The notes under the pieces are model-generated. The model was not told the origin of the DNA and ran no database searches. It worked only from the letters and a program-made list of their open reading frames with translations. 64,000 nt of DNA, taken from assembly GCF_029784165.1 (NCBI RefSeq), contig NC_073696.1, forward strand, positions 100,618,065 through 100,682,064. Direction: 5' to 3'. Within the stretch, counting starts at the first letter, position 1; every line of letters starts with the position of its first letter. Both the position numbers and the translations under genes were made by a program. Of this stretch, positions 24,599 to 36,838 are shown piece after piece. This DNA is from Wyeomyia smithii (taxonomy: Eukaryota > Arthropoda > Insecta > Diptera > Culicidae).

Positions 24599-25145
24599 CT
24601 GGATCTTAGGAGCTCTTATCTTATTCGATCGACCAAATTTTAATTCGGTAATAGTTGAGCTTCAGCAACTTTTCCAAACATTTTTTTTAATCCAAAACGC
24701 TAGATTGGACTCTCCGTTATCAAGTTATGCAAGAAATATGTCAAGAAATCGTTCCAAAAACGGATCAAAGCAGGTTGGATGGTTTGAAACACTTCTCTAG
24801 AAACATTTGCACGAAAGCCGATTTTCGGCTGCAAACAGACGTCACTACGTTCCGAAAAAGGCCAATATTTGGAAATATATGATCGATTTTCGTATGACAA
24901 CGTCATTCCGATTCCGAAAATACCCGTATTGCCAAGTATATAATTCAATTATTAATTTTCGCAGATTTCCAGAAACCGGAAGTCGGAAACCCAAGTTTCA
25001 AAGTATCGTCAGACACCGATAACCGGTTCTTAAGAGTCATTTTTGTTCTGAGAATACCAATATTGGGGGGTTTGTGAGCGTTTTCTACAGTTTCAAGTGG
25101 CTTCCCAGAAACCGGAAGTCGCCATCTTGGATTACAAATGGCATT

Positions 25146-25430
25146 GAACATCATGTTTCGGTCTCTGGACATCAACTTCCGGCCTCCAAATATGACCAAG
25201 AACCCGAAAATCATCAAATTTCAATAAAAGGTTTCCATTATGTATGAAAATTTATTACTTTCGACACCCTCCTTCTTTAAGGGTAGCCCCTCCCCCTATC
25301 CAATATTTCTATGACCACTTCCTTTGTACAAAGAACACGTATGCCAAGTTTGGTTGAAATCGGTTCAGGCCTTCGAGAGTTATGCTGGAACATACATACA
25401 TACAAAACTTCTCTTTTATATGAATAGATA
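25146..25430 (+). repeat. Direct repeat arm 2 (3' end of dispersed repeat)
   Basis: This is the second copy of the 24320-24598 unit. Between the two lie phrases shared with the degenerate tandem repeat at 14740-15420 (ccagaaaccggaagtcg at about 24970 and 25108). Confidence 0.65.
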
Positions 25431-26920
25431 AATGGTGGCTTCGAACCGTATACTGAAACACAAACGGAATACTTCCAGAGTTTCACATACAATTCTCTGT
25501 TTACGGAAACAAATGAGTGAGCAGAGACATTAAACTACTTCACTAACTATCAACTACTTCACTTGCCCTATATAAAATAACAAAAGATCGTTAAAAGAAA
25601 AAGATGTGTAAAATTTCGCACAAACCATGCGTAACACAAAATCGCAGTTCCATAGACCATAATCGAGGGAAATTCTGATTTTTTTCTGACCTCGATGTTG
25701 CGATATTAAAATGTTTATCATCGAGCTTGATGAATAATTCCACAAATCTCTTTGTTTTCCGTTTATGTGTTGATACCTCATCTTCTTCTGCTTCTGGAAA
25801 AGTGAAACTTGTTTTTCCCATACGTTTTGTTATTTTTTTTTTTTGAATTTCTAATCGAGTTAAGTCTTTTTAATAATATTAAGGAAATGTTCCCGGAAAT
25901 TCAATTCTGGCTAGTTTGATGTTGTGTACCCGGAACTACTCAGTTCAATTTATTTTGTGCATGTACCGTTCAAAATTCTCACTGACTCAGGCAGGTGTAT
26001 TCGAGAATAATGTAGCAAATTAAAGGAGCCATTGCACTTTAACGTAATAAGAAAAAATCCAAAATCTTTTGAAAATGTAAACAGCATAGCATTTTTTGTT
26101 TGAAATCACTCAGTGGGTCTAGCTAGGTACCTTCCCACTAACACTAACTCCTTCCTGTGGTATTTGTGCCAACTACGTTATTGATGATTAAAATAGTAAG
26201 ATCACTAGGAGTTGCACACCGAAAATGTTTTCGGACGCCCTGGCAAAAGGTTAGGATTTCATATGTAAATCAGTGACATTAAAAAAAAACTAACCGCCCG
26301 TAACAACAATTAAGCCCCATTATATAAACCTGAACAGAACACAAAACTATACATCTGCTTGATAGATTAGAACGAACTTCACATGTTCCAGCACGTACCC
26401 CCCATTGTGTTTGTGCTTTGTGGCGTGATTGGTGTCGAATTACGTCATCCTTCCGGATCGTGACAATTATTGTTGGATTTCCCGCGGATTGCGAACTAAT
26501 GGGATTTGAAATGTCTTCCAAAGTGGTATGCAATTACATGAGCGCTGTCATATGCTCCGTTTTTTTGTCGATTGTGATGGTTGTTGACCATTTGATCCAT
26601 CTAATTCGCTGGATGAAATATTGGATTTGACTTGTTTTTGTTTTCAAAGCTATATCAATGTTGTAATATTTGCAACATTGTAACTGCGATGAACTCTGCT
26701 GCACAGGCGAATTTCTCCATGTGGCTAACGGCCAATTAGATGATTATCTGCTTCCGTACGCTGTCGGCGGGAGGCCGTCGTATTATGTCAGTTCATATGC
26801 CACACAAAATTTGATGACCCAATCATCCCCTAGGTCAGCCTGCGCCCTCCTTTTTACTCATAATCGAAAATGACTCATTAACCTTCTAAGATTTAACGAC
26901 GTGCCTTTCCTATTTCGCAG
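25431..26920. other. Intron or upstream sequence of the sulfotransferase gene
   Basis: No exon with the expected 5'-phosphosulfate-binding motif of the sulfotransferase (an R-x-G-S-S/T-type loop) could be read here. A pyrimidine-rich tract with tttcgcag at 26913-26920 forms the acceptor of the first visible exon. Confidence 0.45.
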
Positions 26921-27100
26921 CTTGAACGTTCGCGTCATCCTGCTGATCCGGGATCCACGGGGGTCACTGCAGTCCCGCAAGCATCGAGTGTGGTGCCCTG
27001 GCCGCCCCGACTGTGACCATCCACCAACGGTCTGTAACGATATGCAGCTGGACTACGAAGCGGCCGTCGAGCTGACGAAAATGTATCCGACGAGGTTCCG
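26921..27100 (+). CDS. Carbohydrate sulfotransferase, internal exon (3'-phosphate-binding motif)
   Basis: This exon encodes 59 residues beginning LNVRVILLIRDPRG. RDPRG followed by SLQSRKHR is the conserved 3'-phosphate (PAPS)-binding element of Golgi carbohydrate sulfotransferases of the CHST1/3/GlcNAc6ST group. WCPGRPDC, the later Cys (VCND) and DYEAAVELTKMYP are also family features. These type II membrane enzymes move sulfate from PAPS to sugar hydroxyls in the Golgi lumen. The exon starts after tttcgcag (26920) with one base completing a codon and ends at a gtaagt donor (27101) in phase 2, which fits the acceptor at 48654. The N-terminal half (membrane anchor and 5'-phosphosulfate loop) is not visible; it lies upstream of the window or was missed. 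The family call is firm; the substrate is unknown. Confidence 0.9.
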
Positions 27101-28832
27101 GTAAGTAATTGCAGAATGCGATTTTATTAGAATTTTAAACTATTCTTCTACGTGCGAAATACAAATTAATCGCACCAAGATTTGAAGTCATCTAGTAAAC
27201 CGCCCACAGGGCGGATGGCGTTGTAATTTTTATTTTGCAGTCACATCATGTTTTTGGAAGGTGCTTATAAAAAGGCTAAGACACTGTCTATTTCATCATG
27301 AACGACCACAAAGTAATAAATACTTGAAAGGCATACTAAATCCTGCTTGGTAATTCGCCACAGTAGACTATAATCATTCCATTAGCAGTCCGGGGCTTGC
27401 CGCTCACTTTGTCTATCATCAAAATAACGCATGTAAAATAGCATAGATAGCACTTTGGAGCACCTAAACATGCAGCGCTTTCGCGCTCACCGAAACCCTA
27501 TCGGTCCAAGTACCCCTGCTTGCCTGCGTCAAGACACACGCACCAGACTTAAAATATGTACCTTGGCTTAAACAAGCGGTCTATAAAATTATCCTCGACA
27601 CGCATGTGACTGCCGATGCGAAAGTGACAGGTATCAATCTGTTCAACAATCTCTCTGAATTGGCATTGCGGCATGGCTGAAACGAATTATGTCTGACACG
27701 CGGCCCGACTGCAGAAAAACATTGCAGCCCTAATCCATCTAACAGTGAATGAGTGCCATTTCTAAATGATCTATCTTGCTATAATCGATTCGAAACGAAA
27801 AGTTTTGAATTGGTTACAGTTTCTATGGTAATCGAACGCTAATGGAATGTGGTCCTTTTTATAGGCACTTCAAATAGTAGAGCGATTCCATGAAAGTGCT
27901 GTCTCATAGGAAATACAATGTAGTTATGGCCGGGACGCTAAGTCCGAATCTGATATTGTTTTCCCAGAACAAGTTTATGTTGTTTTGAGTATTGCGGTAA
28001 TATTATACATTATCCGATTGTGGAGATTTGTATTTCACTAATTTTCAACGCTGTCTCAGTACACTTAAAAAAATGCAGGCAAACAAAATTTTGGAGTACT
28101 TTGATACCTCGACAGTCGATACCTAATTACGGAAAAAAGTATTGCTGGGAAATTGTAGTTTTCTTTTTTGGCCCAATGACCGCCCCACTTCACTGTGCAC
28201 TATGGTAGGGTAAATTAACCTATAGTGGACCACCCGCCAGATTGATTTAATTTATGCGAAAATTCGGAGGATTTTCAGAATACTTTCAGTTGTCAACACA
28301 AGTTTGTTTTAAAGATCAAATTGAAAAAAAAAATGAAAGATTCCAGCCATTCCTGTGAATTGGTGTGCCCTTGGCCAGCTCGGAAATGTGTAAAGTCTCC
28401 AGAGACTCAAATGACAACGTTAAGCAAACGTAGAAGCGACGAGCCCGGCGAGTATCTAATATGCGGCTTAAACTTTCCTCGAAAGCTGTTTTCGTTTATC
28501 CCAAATATTCCTGATTAAACATTCAATGACAATTTCTAGAAAAAAGGGGAATTCTCCATTTATTTATTAGTTTATTTTTAAATCTTCATTATACCAATAG
28601 AAAGATCTCGAGCATATTTTAGAGAATCAAAAAAAAAACTCTGGAAAAATGCCTTATATTTGTCAACTGTTTTTGATTGGAATGATTTTTTTACATTATG
28701 AGCACGTCAAGAGAGACTTCTCAGAAGATCAATGCGATTTTTCGATAAATTGCGCGTCATTTTTAACGAATTTCTTTGTAGAAAGTTTCGTTCTCAAGTT
28801 ATAACAGATATTGAAATGCAAATCTCCACAAT
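27101..28832. other. Intronic sequence, nothing further recognised
   Basis: Mixed-composition DNA with no gene-like open frame beyond about 65 codons. I see no RNA gene or clear repeat. Confidence 0.4.
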
Positions 28833-28981
28833 CCGTTGGGAACGGTTGGCGGCGAAAATAGAAATGGTTCTACTTTTTACAACAACAACAAGCGATGGTC
28901 GACCGCTGTGCTCTGGTTGGTCGAAAAAGAACGGAGCGGTAGCGGTCGACCGCTGCAGCGGCTAGTCTGATACAGACTTAA
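28833..28981. repeat. Solo arm fragment of the ~1-kb foldback family
   Basis: These 149 bp match the terminal part of the foldback elements at 60606-63656: ccgttgggaacggttggcgg, acaacaacaagcgatggtcg, accgctgtgctctg, gaaaaagaacgg, cggctagtctgatacag and the terminal cttaa. It is truncated on the inner side and shows that the family is dispersed. Confidence 0.85.
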
Positions 28982-29140
28982 TATCCATGTCCTGACAGGA
29001 TTTGTGTCAGGTGGAAGTTCACCTCCCATGAGAAAGAGTGGTATGGTCAAAAATTGGTTATCTTCCATTTGTCGTATTACTCTTATCGTGTATCAAAAAA
29101 AAAAAACAAGATCACCCCTCATTATAAAGATGTGTATGTA

Positions 29141-30172
29141 TAGTGCCATGCCCTATTTTTGATTTCGACATCTGCTCTTCAGTTGCGAAAATGGCGTCGA
29201 AGCAAGAGAAGTAACGAATCAAAACATTGCTCGAGCATCGTGAAAATGCGAACTAATCGCACACAAAGTTGGCAAAATTGTTGAATGTGGACAAATCAAC
29301 CGCCACCAACGTAATAGAAGTGTTTGGAGAACGTTTGTCGACTGTCAGGAAGACAAGATCGAGGGTAAATCGAAATCCAAAGACCGCAAAAACAACCAAA
29401 AGAGTGGCCAATAGTTTCAAGCGGAATTCCAATTTTACCGTCCGAGGGTCGCAAGCAAACCAAACTGTGAATCGAACAAAAAAAAACTAGTCGTTCTTAC
29501 AAAAAAGTATTGACTCCAAATCGTGACGATAAGCAAAACAAGTCGACAACGATCGCGAAAGCGGCGACTGGAAGAAAGAAGGGGGCAGAGATTTTCAAAC
29601 ACATTAAGCTGTCAAAGTTTGCAAAGAAATATCTCGTGTGGCAGGCCATCTGGCCCTGTGACTTGAAGAGCAACATTTTCATCGTAGAAGGTTTTGTCAG
29701 CTAGCAAATTTACGTGCAGCAGTGCCTGAACAAACGTCTCTTACTTTTTCAGCTATACAGTTGTTTCGTTTTGTTTTGGCCGGATTTGGTCGGAGAGGCA
29801 ATGGATTAGTAAGCCGCGAACAACGTCCAGGAGGTACCAAAGGACATGAACTCTCCAAACACACCAGAGCTCTCCCCTATAGAAAAATACTGGTCTATCG
29901 TCAAGCGGAACATGACGAAGACAAGAAAGACAGTTGTCAATGAGATGCAGTTCTAGGTTAACTGGCGTTCTGCGGCGAACAAAGTGACCAAGAGGGCTGT
30001 ACACAACTTGATAGAAGCAGTCAAGAGAAAAAGTCCGACAATTCGCATCCGCTAAAAAGGAAGCTTGAGTCAATATTTTTCCTTTATTGTGTAGGAATTG
30101 AACTTGATAATGAAACATGATTTGTTTTTTTTTAATAAAAAATGTTTGACCATTTTTGACCGCACCACCCTA
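29141..30172 (+). pseudogene. mariner/Tc1-superfamily (ITmD37E-like) transposase pseudogene
   Basis: The decayed frame starts at ATG 29191 (MASKQEK, then a stop) and ends at TAA 30053-30055. The N-terminal helix-turn-helix part reads TKLAKLLNVDKSTATNVI. A central piece reads IFKHIKLSKFAKKYLVWQAI (29585-29650). The C-terminal catalytic Glu region reads SPIEKYWSIVKR (around 29872-29907). Compared with the family, the region of the first catalytic Asp is missing, and stops and frameshifts occur throughout. The ends resemble terminal inverted repeats: tatagtgccatgccctattt at 29139 against the complement of the stretch ending accaccctata at 30173, beside TA dinucleotides, the usual target. Function would be cut-and-paste transposition; this copy is dead. 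Confidence 0.85.
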
Positions 30173-30189
30173 TACCTCCGTAATAATTC

Positions 30190-30930
30190 GGTCGAGGAAT
30201 TGGACTATTTACGCTGCCATCTGATCATCGGGATCTGATCTTCTGGTACCTCGTATGCCTTTTGTGTCACGTTGGTTGGAGTACTCTACATCTTCCTTAA
30301 TGGCGATGCTGACAGGCATCATGCCAGACAATATGCAGATTGCGTCGTATGACACCGTACGATACGCACTTCTAACTCTGAGGCACATGAGCCTGTAGAT
30401 ACTTTCCAGTTTACCATGATAACTATCAGTACCTAGTGCTTTGGACCATACTGGCCCACCATACATTAGCATGAACGAAACCACGCTTGTAAGAAGTTTC
30501 CGCTTGCTCTTTGACATCATTTGAGATAGTGCTGCAATAGCCGTTTAGGACCTTTTACATACATAGTTGACATGGCTCTTAAACGTGAGCTTGTCTTCAA
30601 CCGTAACCCCAAGAACGTCAACGATCGCTTTGAGTTTGCTCTGATTTACGGTTATTCACGACTGTGACCTCCGTCTTATGGTGCGCTAACATCAGTTTCG
30701 ACCTCTCCGATTACCTCGCCGTAGACCTCTAGCGGTATGTCGTCCGCAGCGTCGACTCTCATAACGACTCTCATAACGTACTTTAGCTTCAACAGTCTGT
30801 CATACATAACATTCCACAACACCGGGCCCAGGTTGGAACCTAGCGGTACTACTGCGGTGATCGGGATGCATTTCTGACTCTCTGTCGTGTCATAAAATAA
30901 TAAAAAATTTTCCTGCAGATACAAGTTCGT
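30190..30930 (-). pseudogene. R1-like LINE fragment
   Basis: The minus strand from 30924 down to 30676 reads ITAVVPLGSNLGPVLWNVMY, the reverse transcriptase finger/palm boundary (the family usually has GVPQGS). The catalytic centre is degraded to DAADD. From 30520 to 30209 it reads LMYGGPVWSKAL, YRLMCLRVRSAYRTVSYDA and LSGMMPVSIAIKED, a C-terminal segment typical of R1-clade LINEs. Frames are broken between the two parts and the rest of the element is absent. Assignment to R1 is from remembered family phrases. Confidence 0.75.
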
Positions 30931-31235
30931 GGAAAAAATAACGATAAAGAATTACAGTTTTTAAACAAAAATGTATATTCACAGAAAAAACAATGCATTT
31001 TATTTGTACAATGAATCTAATTTATATACACTGCTATATGCCTCTACCGACACGTACAGATTTTTGTTGTCCCCGGTGGCGCAGCGTATTTTGCGAAACC
31101 CGAATAATCATATTGAGTTCTGATATTTGCTACTATACGAAACAAGAAGAAGAAGAAGACAATTCAAACGGCAATTCGATTGTGTTCTAGTTCGCAAAAC
31201 GACACCTACACGTTAGCCCAACACGCCTCACTGTG

Positions 31236-31891
31236 CGTCGACAGCGGCAATGTAGTCTGCACTTGGCTTGGCTGCACACGAATGAATATCGAGTTCTACT
31301 GCACTGATAGACGACGAGTGACCAGCGCTCTATTTATACTTTGCTCGGTCCAGTACTGTTGCCTGTGCCAGCATGTTCTCCTTCAAGACACCAGTTTTAA
31401 TAACATTCTAACAGCAGAACGTAAAACTGTCTGATAGTGGAGGTGGTTACGAACTTTCCGAAAAAGCTTCGCCTTTAAGACATCAAAATAGTCTAGGCTC
31501 ATGGAAGCGAATATTAGTTGACCTATTGGGACGGGGAGATTCTGTCCAATTTTTTTTTGCCCCTGCTATACAGGATATCACAGCAGGCAGTTGGTGTCTA
31601 CTCATGAAGTCTGTGCCAGGAGTGCTCGTATGTGATTGGTACATTGTTCGAGAAAATTCGACCTTGAAACTTTTATGAAATTTTCACTGTTTAACAATGA
31701 AATGATAATGATAACTGAGGAGTCACAAAATTGTCCATCATTTTATCAATCCAACGACATATTGATTATTGTAATGCATCATTTGGTTGCATCAGTATTA
31801 CCGTTTGAAATCTTTCATTCTAACCTTACACCTTGGTTTTAGTTTCCGCAGAATGTATCTCGATATAGTGCGGTTAGGTCCTACGTCAAAA
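31236..31891 (+). repeat. Dispersed repeat, copy 2 of the ~0.7-kb family
   Basis: This is the collinear relative of 4729-5477 in the same orientation, ending in ctacgtcaaaa. It lacks the 20-bp tandem expansion of copy 1. Directly after it lies a short GC-rich hairpin (31908-31960, gaaggcgt/acgccttc). No coding potential is retained. Confidence 0.7.
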
Positions 31892-31982
31892 GGTTCTGGA
31901 TAGAAGGCGTCCCAACGGAAGGCGCGGTTACGCCTTCTATTTTGAATGAAGAAGGCGTCATTACATCGTGTGTGTAAGTGGG

Positions 31983-32219
31983 CCTTAAGTAATGCTACAA
32001 GTTTGTCAAAGAAAGCAGTGCACTAACTTTTATGCCTAAAGAGAGCCCACATTTCACTGGGATATTCAGCCAATATTATTCATTATTTATTACAATATTA
32101 TTATATCATAATATTCATCGCGAATATTGGCTGAATTTTGCGCTGTATATGGGCTCTCACTCTTCAGGTATTAGAGTTAGAGCATTGCACTGTTCGACAA
32201 ACTTGTAGTATTACTTAGG
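31983..32219. mobile_element. Foldback hairpin element (~237 bp)
   Basis: The left arm begins ccttaagtaatgctacaagt (31983) and pairs with the right arm ending acttgtagtattacttagg (32219). Pairing continues inward through gagcccac/gtgggctc-like segments and gaatattggctgaat, so almost the whole unit is an imperfect palindrome around an AT-rich centre (about 32080-32120). It carries no coding sequence. Target duplication is unclear. Confidence 0.75.
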
Positions 32220-32805
32220 GACTACACTGCCCATAAACGAATTAGAGTTACACTGGCAAAAACGTACCCTAAAAAACAATTTAAAAAAAATTCAACTCTT
32301 TTTTTTTGATTGAAATTTAGTGTTTCAATTTTTTTCACAGTGTATATTTTTTTGAGACGTTATTAATTACCTACAACTCATTCTAAAATAGTTTTTCTAT
32401 CGAACCGAACTGCCGGTAACCGCAAGCCAGTCCCATCTGTAAAAATATGAAATCGAGGAAACAGCTTTGAAAGATATTTTATTCACACTCAGTTATCACT
32501 TATTCAAGAATTATTTCAACAATATTCATGTTAAAATATAGTTTGCATACTAGCCTGCACTAATTACGTTGTAAAAACCACTGAAATAATTGATTTCATG
32601 ATAAAAACCTTGAGTGTGACTGACTTGCCGTTACATTCTACACCGAAGAGAGAAGTAACCGCAATGGGACAGTTCGACTACGTATTGATTTCCAATTTTG
32701 TTAAGCAAACCACTACTTTTTATTGGTACATCTGAAAAAAAACCTAAATTAATCCACCTAGCGGTCAGACTCAGCCTTTCTCATTCAAGTTATTATTTTT
32801 TTTTC
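32220..32805. other. Intronic sequence with small repeat pieces
   Basis: 32249-32344 has short inverted ends (tacactg...cagtgta) and may be a ~95-bp MITE. 32745-32800 (aaattaatccacctagcgg, cagcctttctcattcaag) resembles the beginning of the repeat family whose end (ctttctaggagaaaggc) is at 46360-46385 and 47172-47194. If so, the LINEs to the right were inserted into it. Confidence 0.35.
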
Positions 32806-33192
32806 TTCATCTATAATTTATTTGACACGGCACAAATACAATTTAATGATTAACGGCGCCAATTATATCTGGTAGCTTACTTTCTAAAGTATCTTAATAA
32901 CTAAAAGCAAATTTTTTATCCTCGCTGCCGACTACGAGCTGATACTAAATCTAACTTAAAGCTAGAATGTTTTGCATTAAAAGCACTGATTTGTTGTTTG
33001 ATGGTTTTCCATCGCCATAGGTAAGCAGCATATTGAATATGTTCCGCTGCTGGGCCAAGATAATACGGACTGGCATATTGGGTTGTCTCCCTCGGGACCT
33101 GAGAGTATCGTGCGGGTCTAGTTGCTGTTTCCGGATCCGGGATCTTAACGTGTTCTTGTCGTTTGGTTGGATGTAGGCGGAAGGGAATAGGA

Positions 33193-36100
33193 TTAAACTG
33201 GGGCGTGGATGGATTTCAGGAAAACGTATATAAGGGACATGTAGGATAGGTCACGGCTCGCCAAGACATCACGAACAGGAACAGCCGGCTGCCTACTTTC
33301 GGCCTGCAGGGAAGCTATTAATTTAGACCTGGCGTCACGGTGTACAGGGCATGACCAAACCACATGCTCTATGTCGTGATAATCCTCACCACAGGCACAG
33401 ATACCACTTTCCCCGAGCCCAACACGACGGAGATGCGCGTCAAATCTATAGTGATTGGACATAAGCCGGGACATCACGCAAATGAAATCCCGACCTACAT
33501 CCAACCCCTTGAACCACGGGTTCGTCGATACTTTGGGGATTATGGAATGTAACCACCTTCCCAATTCCCCCCTGGTCCAAGCATTTTGCCAACTGATGAT
33601 CGTATTCTGACGTACAAGTGCGAAAAATTCATTAAAAGCAATTGGTCTTTCATAAATATCACCGTTTGTTGTGCCCACCTTAGCCAAAGAGTCCGCTTTC
33701 TCATTGCCCGGTATCGAGCAGTGAGAAGGGACCCACGCTAAGGTAATCTGAAACGATTTTTCGGATAAAGCACTCAGATGTTCCCGTATTTTCTCCAGGC
33801 AATACGGAGAGTGCTCAACATCTTTCATCGATCGGAGAGCCTAATAATGGTCCGTGGGCATTTTTCGATAATCCCTAGGGTGTACTTAATTGCAGCCAAT
33901 TCTGCGACGTAAACAGAAGCAGGATTAGCGAGCTTATGGGAGACGGTTAAATTGTTATTGAAAATACCGAAGCCAGTGGACCCATCAAGAAGTGATCCGT
34001 CAGTGTAGAACATATTGTTGCAGTTGATGTTTCGATATTTATTGGAAAAAAATTTTGGGGATCTGCTGCACGCGTAAATGATCCGGGATTCCACGAGTTT
34101 CTTCTATCATGGATGTATCGAAAAACACAGTCGAATCAGAAGTATTTGATAAGTCGACACGATTTGGAATATTCGAAGAAGGGTTAATATTTTGGGACAT
34201 GTGATGGAAATACAATGTCATAAAACGGGTTTGAGAATTAAGTTCGATTAACCTTTCAAAATTTTCAATCACGGGACGGTTCAAGACCTCACATTTGATA
34301 AGAATACGAGAAGACAGGCTCCAAAAGCGGTTTTTCAATGGTAGTACTCCAGCTAAGACCTCCAAACTCATCGTATGGGTCGATTGCATGCAACCCAAGG
34401 CGATACGCAAACAACGATATTGTATTCGCTCCAGTTTGATCAGATGTGTGTTTGCTGCGGAGCGAAAGCAGAAACACCCGTATTCAATAACAGACAATAT
34501 CGTTGTTTGGTAAAGCCTTATAAGGTCTCCTGGATGGGCTCCCCACCATTGTCCGGTTATTGTACGAAGAAAATTCACTCTTTGTTGACATTTTTTCATC
34601 AGATACCTCACGTGACAACCCCAGGTGCCTTTAGAGTCGAACCAGATACCAAGATATTTGTGTACCAAAACCTGAGAAATCGTTTTACCCATTAATTGTG
34701 TTTGAAGCTGAGCAGGTTCATGCTTTCTAGAAAAAACTACTATCTCAGTCTTCTCCGGAGAGAATTCGATACCTAGCTGTAAAGCCCAAGCAGACAAATT
34801 GTCCAAGGTATCTTGCAATGGTCCTTGCAAATCGGCAGCTTTGGCTCCTGTAACAGAGATTACACTGTCGTCTGCAAGTTGTCTTATCGTGCATGAATTT
34901 GCCAGACATTCGTCGATGTCATTTACATAAAAGTTGTAAAGAAGGGGGCTTAAACATGAGCCCTGGGGAAGACCCATGTAGGTAATGCGAAAAGTTGCCA
35001 AATCGCCGTGCGTAAAATGCATGTGCTTTTCGGACAACAAATTGTGCAAAAAATTGTTTAAAATTGGAGAAAATCCTTGTCGGTGAAGTTTGCCCGAAAG
35101 AATGTCAATAGAAACGGAATCAAAAGCCCCCTTAATGTCCAAGAACGCAGACGCCATTTGTTCTTTGCGAGCATACGCCAGCTGAATATCTGTTGAAAGC
35201 AGCGCAACACAATCATTCGTCCCTTTGGCACGGCGGAAGCCAAATTGAGTATCCGATAGTAAGCCATTTGATTCGACCCAATGGTCTAAACGACGGAGTA
35301 TCATTTTTCCCATCAATTTCCGGATACAGGATAGCATTGCAATCGGCCTAAAGAGTTGTGATCAGAAGCTGGTTTTCCTGGTTTTTGGATGGCGATCACC
35401 TTCACTTGCCTCCAATCCTGCGGTACAATGTTTTGCTCCAGGAACTTATTGAACAAGTTCAACAAGCGCCTCTTGGCATTGCCGGGTAGATTCTTCAACA
35501 AGTTGAATTTGATTCTATCCAACCCAGGCGCGTTATTGTTACAGGACAGGAGAGCAACTGAAAATTCTGCCATCGTAAAAGGGGATTCTATCGCGTCGTG
35601 GCCCGGAGACGCATCACGAACAATATTTTGCTCAGGAACAGAGTCCGGACATACTTTCCTGGCAAAATCAAATATCCACCTACTTGAAGACTCCTCGCTT
35701 TCGTTGACCGTTACGTGATTCCGCATTCTTCGGGCTGTGTTCCAAAGAGTGCTCATCGATGTCTCCCTCGACGTCTCGTTCACGAACCGACGCCAATATC
35801 CGCGTTTCTTTGCTTTAGCCAAGCTTTTAAGCTTGGTATCAAGCTCCGAATACCGTAAATAGTCGCCAGGTATACCTCCCTTCTGGTAGGCCAAAAACGC
35901 GTCGGATCTTTGCGTGTAGACATCGGAGCACTCTTGGTCCCACCACGGAGTGGGAGGCCGTTCTTTGATCGTTACGCCGGGATATTCCTTCGTTTGGGCT
36001 TGCAACGCGGCGTCGAGAATCAAGCCCGCGAGGAGGTTGTATTCTTCAAGTGGTGGATGATGTTGAATCGAATCGACCGCTTTTGAAATCATTTCCTCGT

Positions 36101-36825
36101 ATAACTTCCAATCGACATTCCGTGTGAGGTTATACGGAATGTCAACTGGTCGCATGCGAGTTGACCCGTTATTAATTGAAATAAGAATAGGCAAATGGTC
36201 GCTACCGTGAGGATCGAGGATTACCTTCCATGTGCAATCCAACCGTAGCGACGTCGAACATAAGGATAGATCCAGCGCGCTTGGGCGCGCTGGAGGTTTC
36301 GGGATACGTGTCATTTCGCCGTTGTTTAAAATAGTCATGTCGAAGTCATCGCAAAGGTTATAGATTAAAGACGAGCGGTAATCATTGTAAGGGGATCCCC
36401 AAGCCACGCCATGAGAGTTGAAGTCTCCCAAAATCAAACGTGGCGAGGGAAGAAGTTCTATTGAATCAAAGAGCAGCCGTTGCCCAACCTGTGCTCTGGG
36501 AGGAATATATATTGAGGCAATACAAAGCTCTTTACCTTGTATTGTCATTTGACATGCGACAACTTCGATGCCTGGAATCGAGGGGAGGTTAATACGATAG
36601 AAAGAATAGCACTTTTTAATCCCTAAAAGTACTCCTCCATATGGGGTGTCTCGATCAAGGCGAATAATATTAAAATCATGGAAGTTGAGATCAATATTTG
36701 AAGTAAGCCAAGTTTCACAAAGGGAAAATGCATCGCATTTGTTTTTATTTATCAAAACTTTAAACGAATATTTTTGGTAAAATACTTCTACAATTCCACT
36801 GTAAGACAAAGAGAGAATCCTTCAT
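33193..36825 (-). pseudogene. I-like LINE ORF2 (endonuclease, reverse transcriptase, RNase H), frameshifted
   Basis: The likely start is the ATG at 36825, 13 nt past the ORF1 stop, reading MKDSLFVLQWNCRS, where WNCRS is the N-terminal endonuclease motif. A frameshift near 36780 moves reading to the long endonuclease frame (to 35313), with FSLCETWL, LGDFNSHG and SDHLPI. A one-base loss at about 35350 moves to the reverse transcriptase frame (35337-34039), with TQFGFRRAKGTND, AFLDIKGAFDSV, GLPQGSCLSP and the catalytic QLADDSV (about 34864-34884). Another shift near 34070 leads to RNase H: FYTDGSLLDGSTGFG and ELAAIKYTL, then after a fourth break at 33828, WVPSHCSIPGNEKADSLAK and a Cys/His-rich tail (GICACGEDYHDIEHVVWSCP). 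Domains and order are clear. The protein is not makeable as one chain from this copy. Confidence 0.88.
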
Positions 36826-36838
36826 ATACGCAGTTGAA

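Noticed and set aside
26399..26900. Possible upstream sulfotransferase exon
   Set aside because: No 5'-phosphosulfate-binding motif or compatible donor site could be read, so no exon is claimed.
31069..31110. Possible tRNA-like A box (tggcgcagcgta) suggesting a SINE
   Set aside because: No convincing B box at the right distance and no SINE-like tail.
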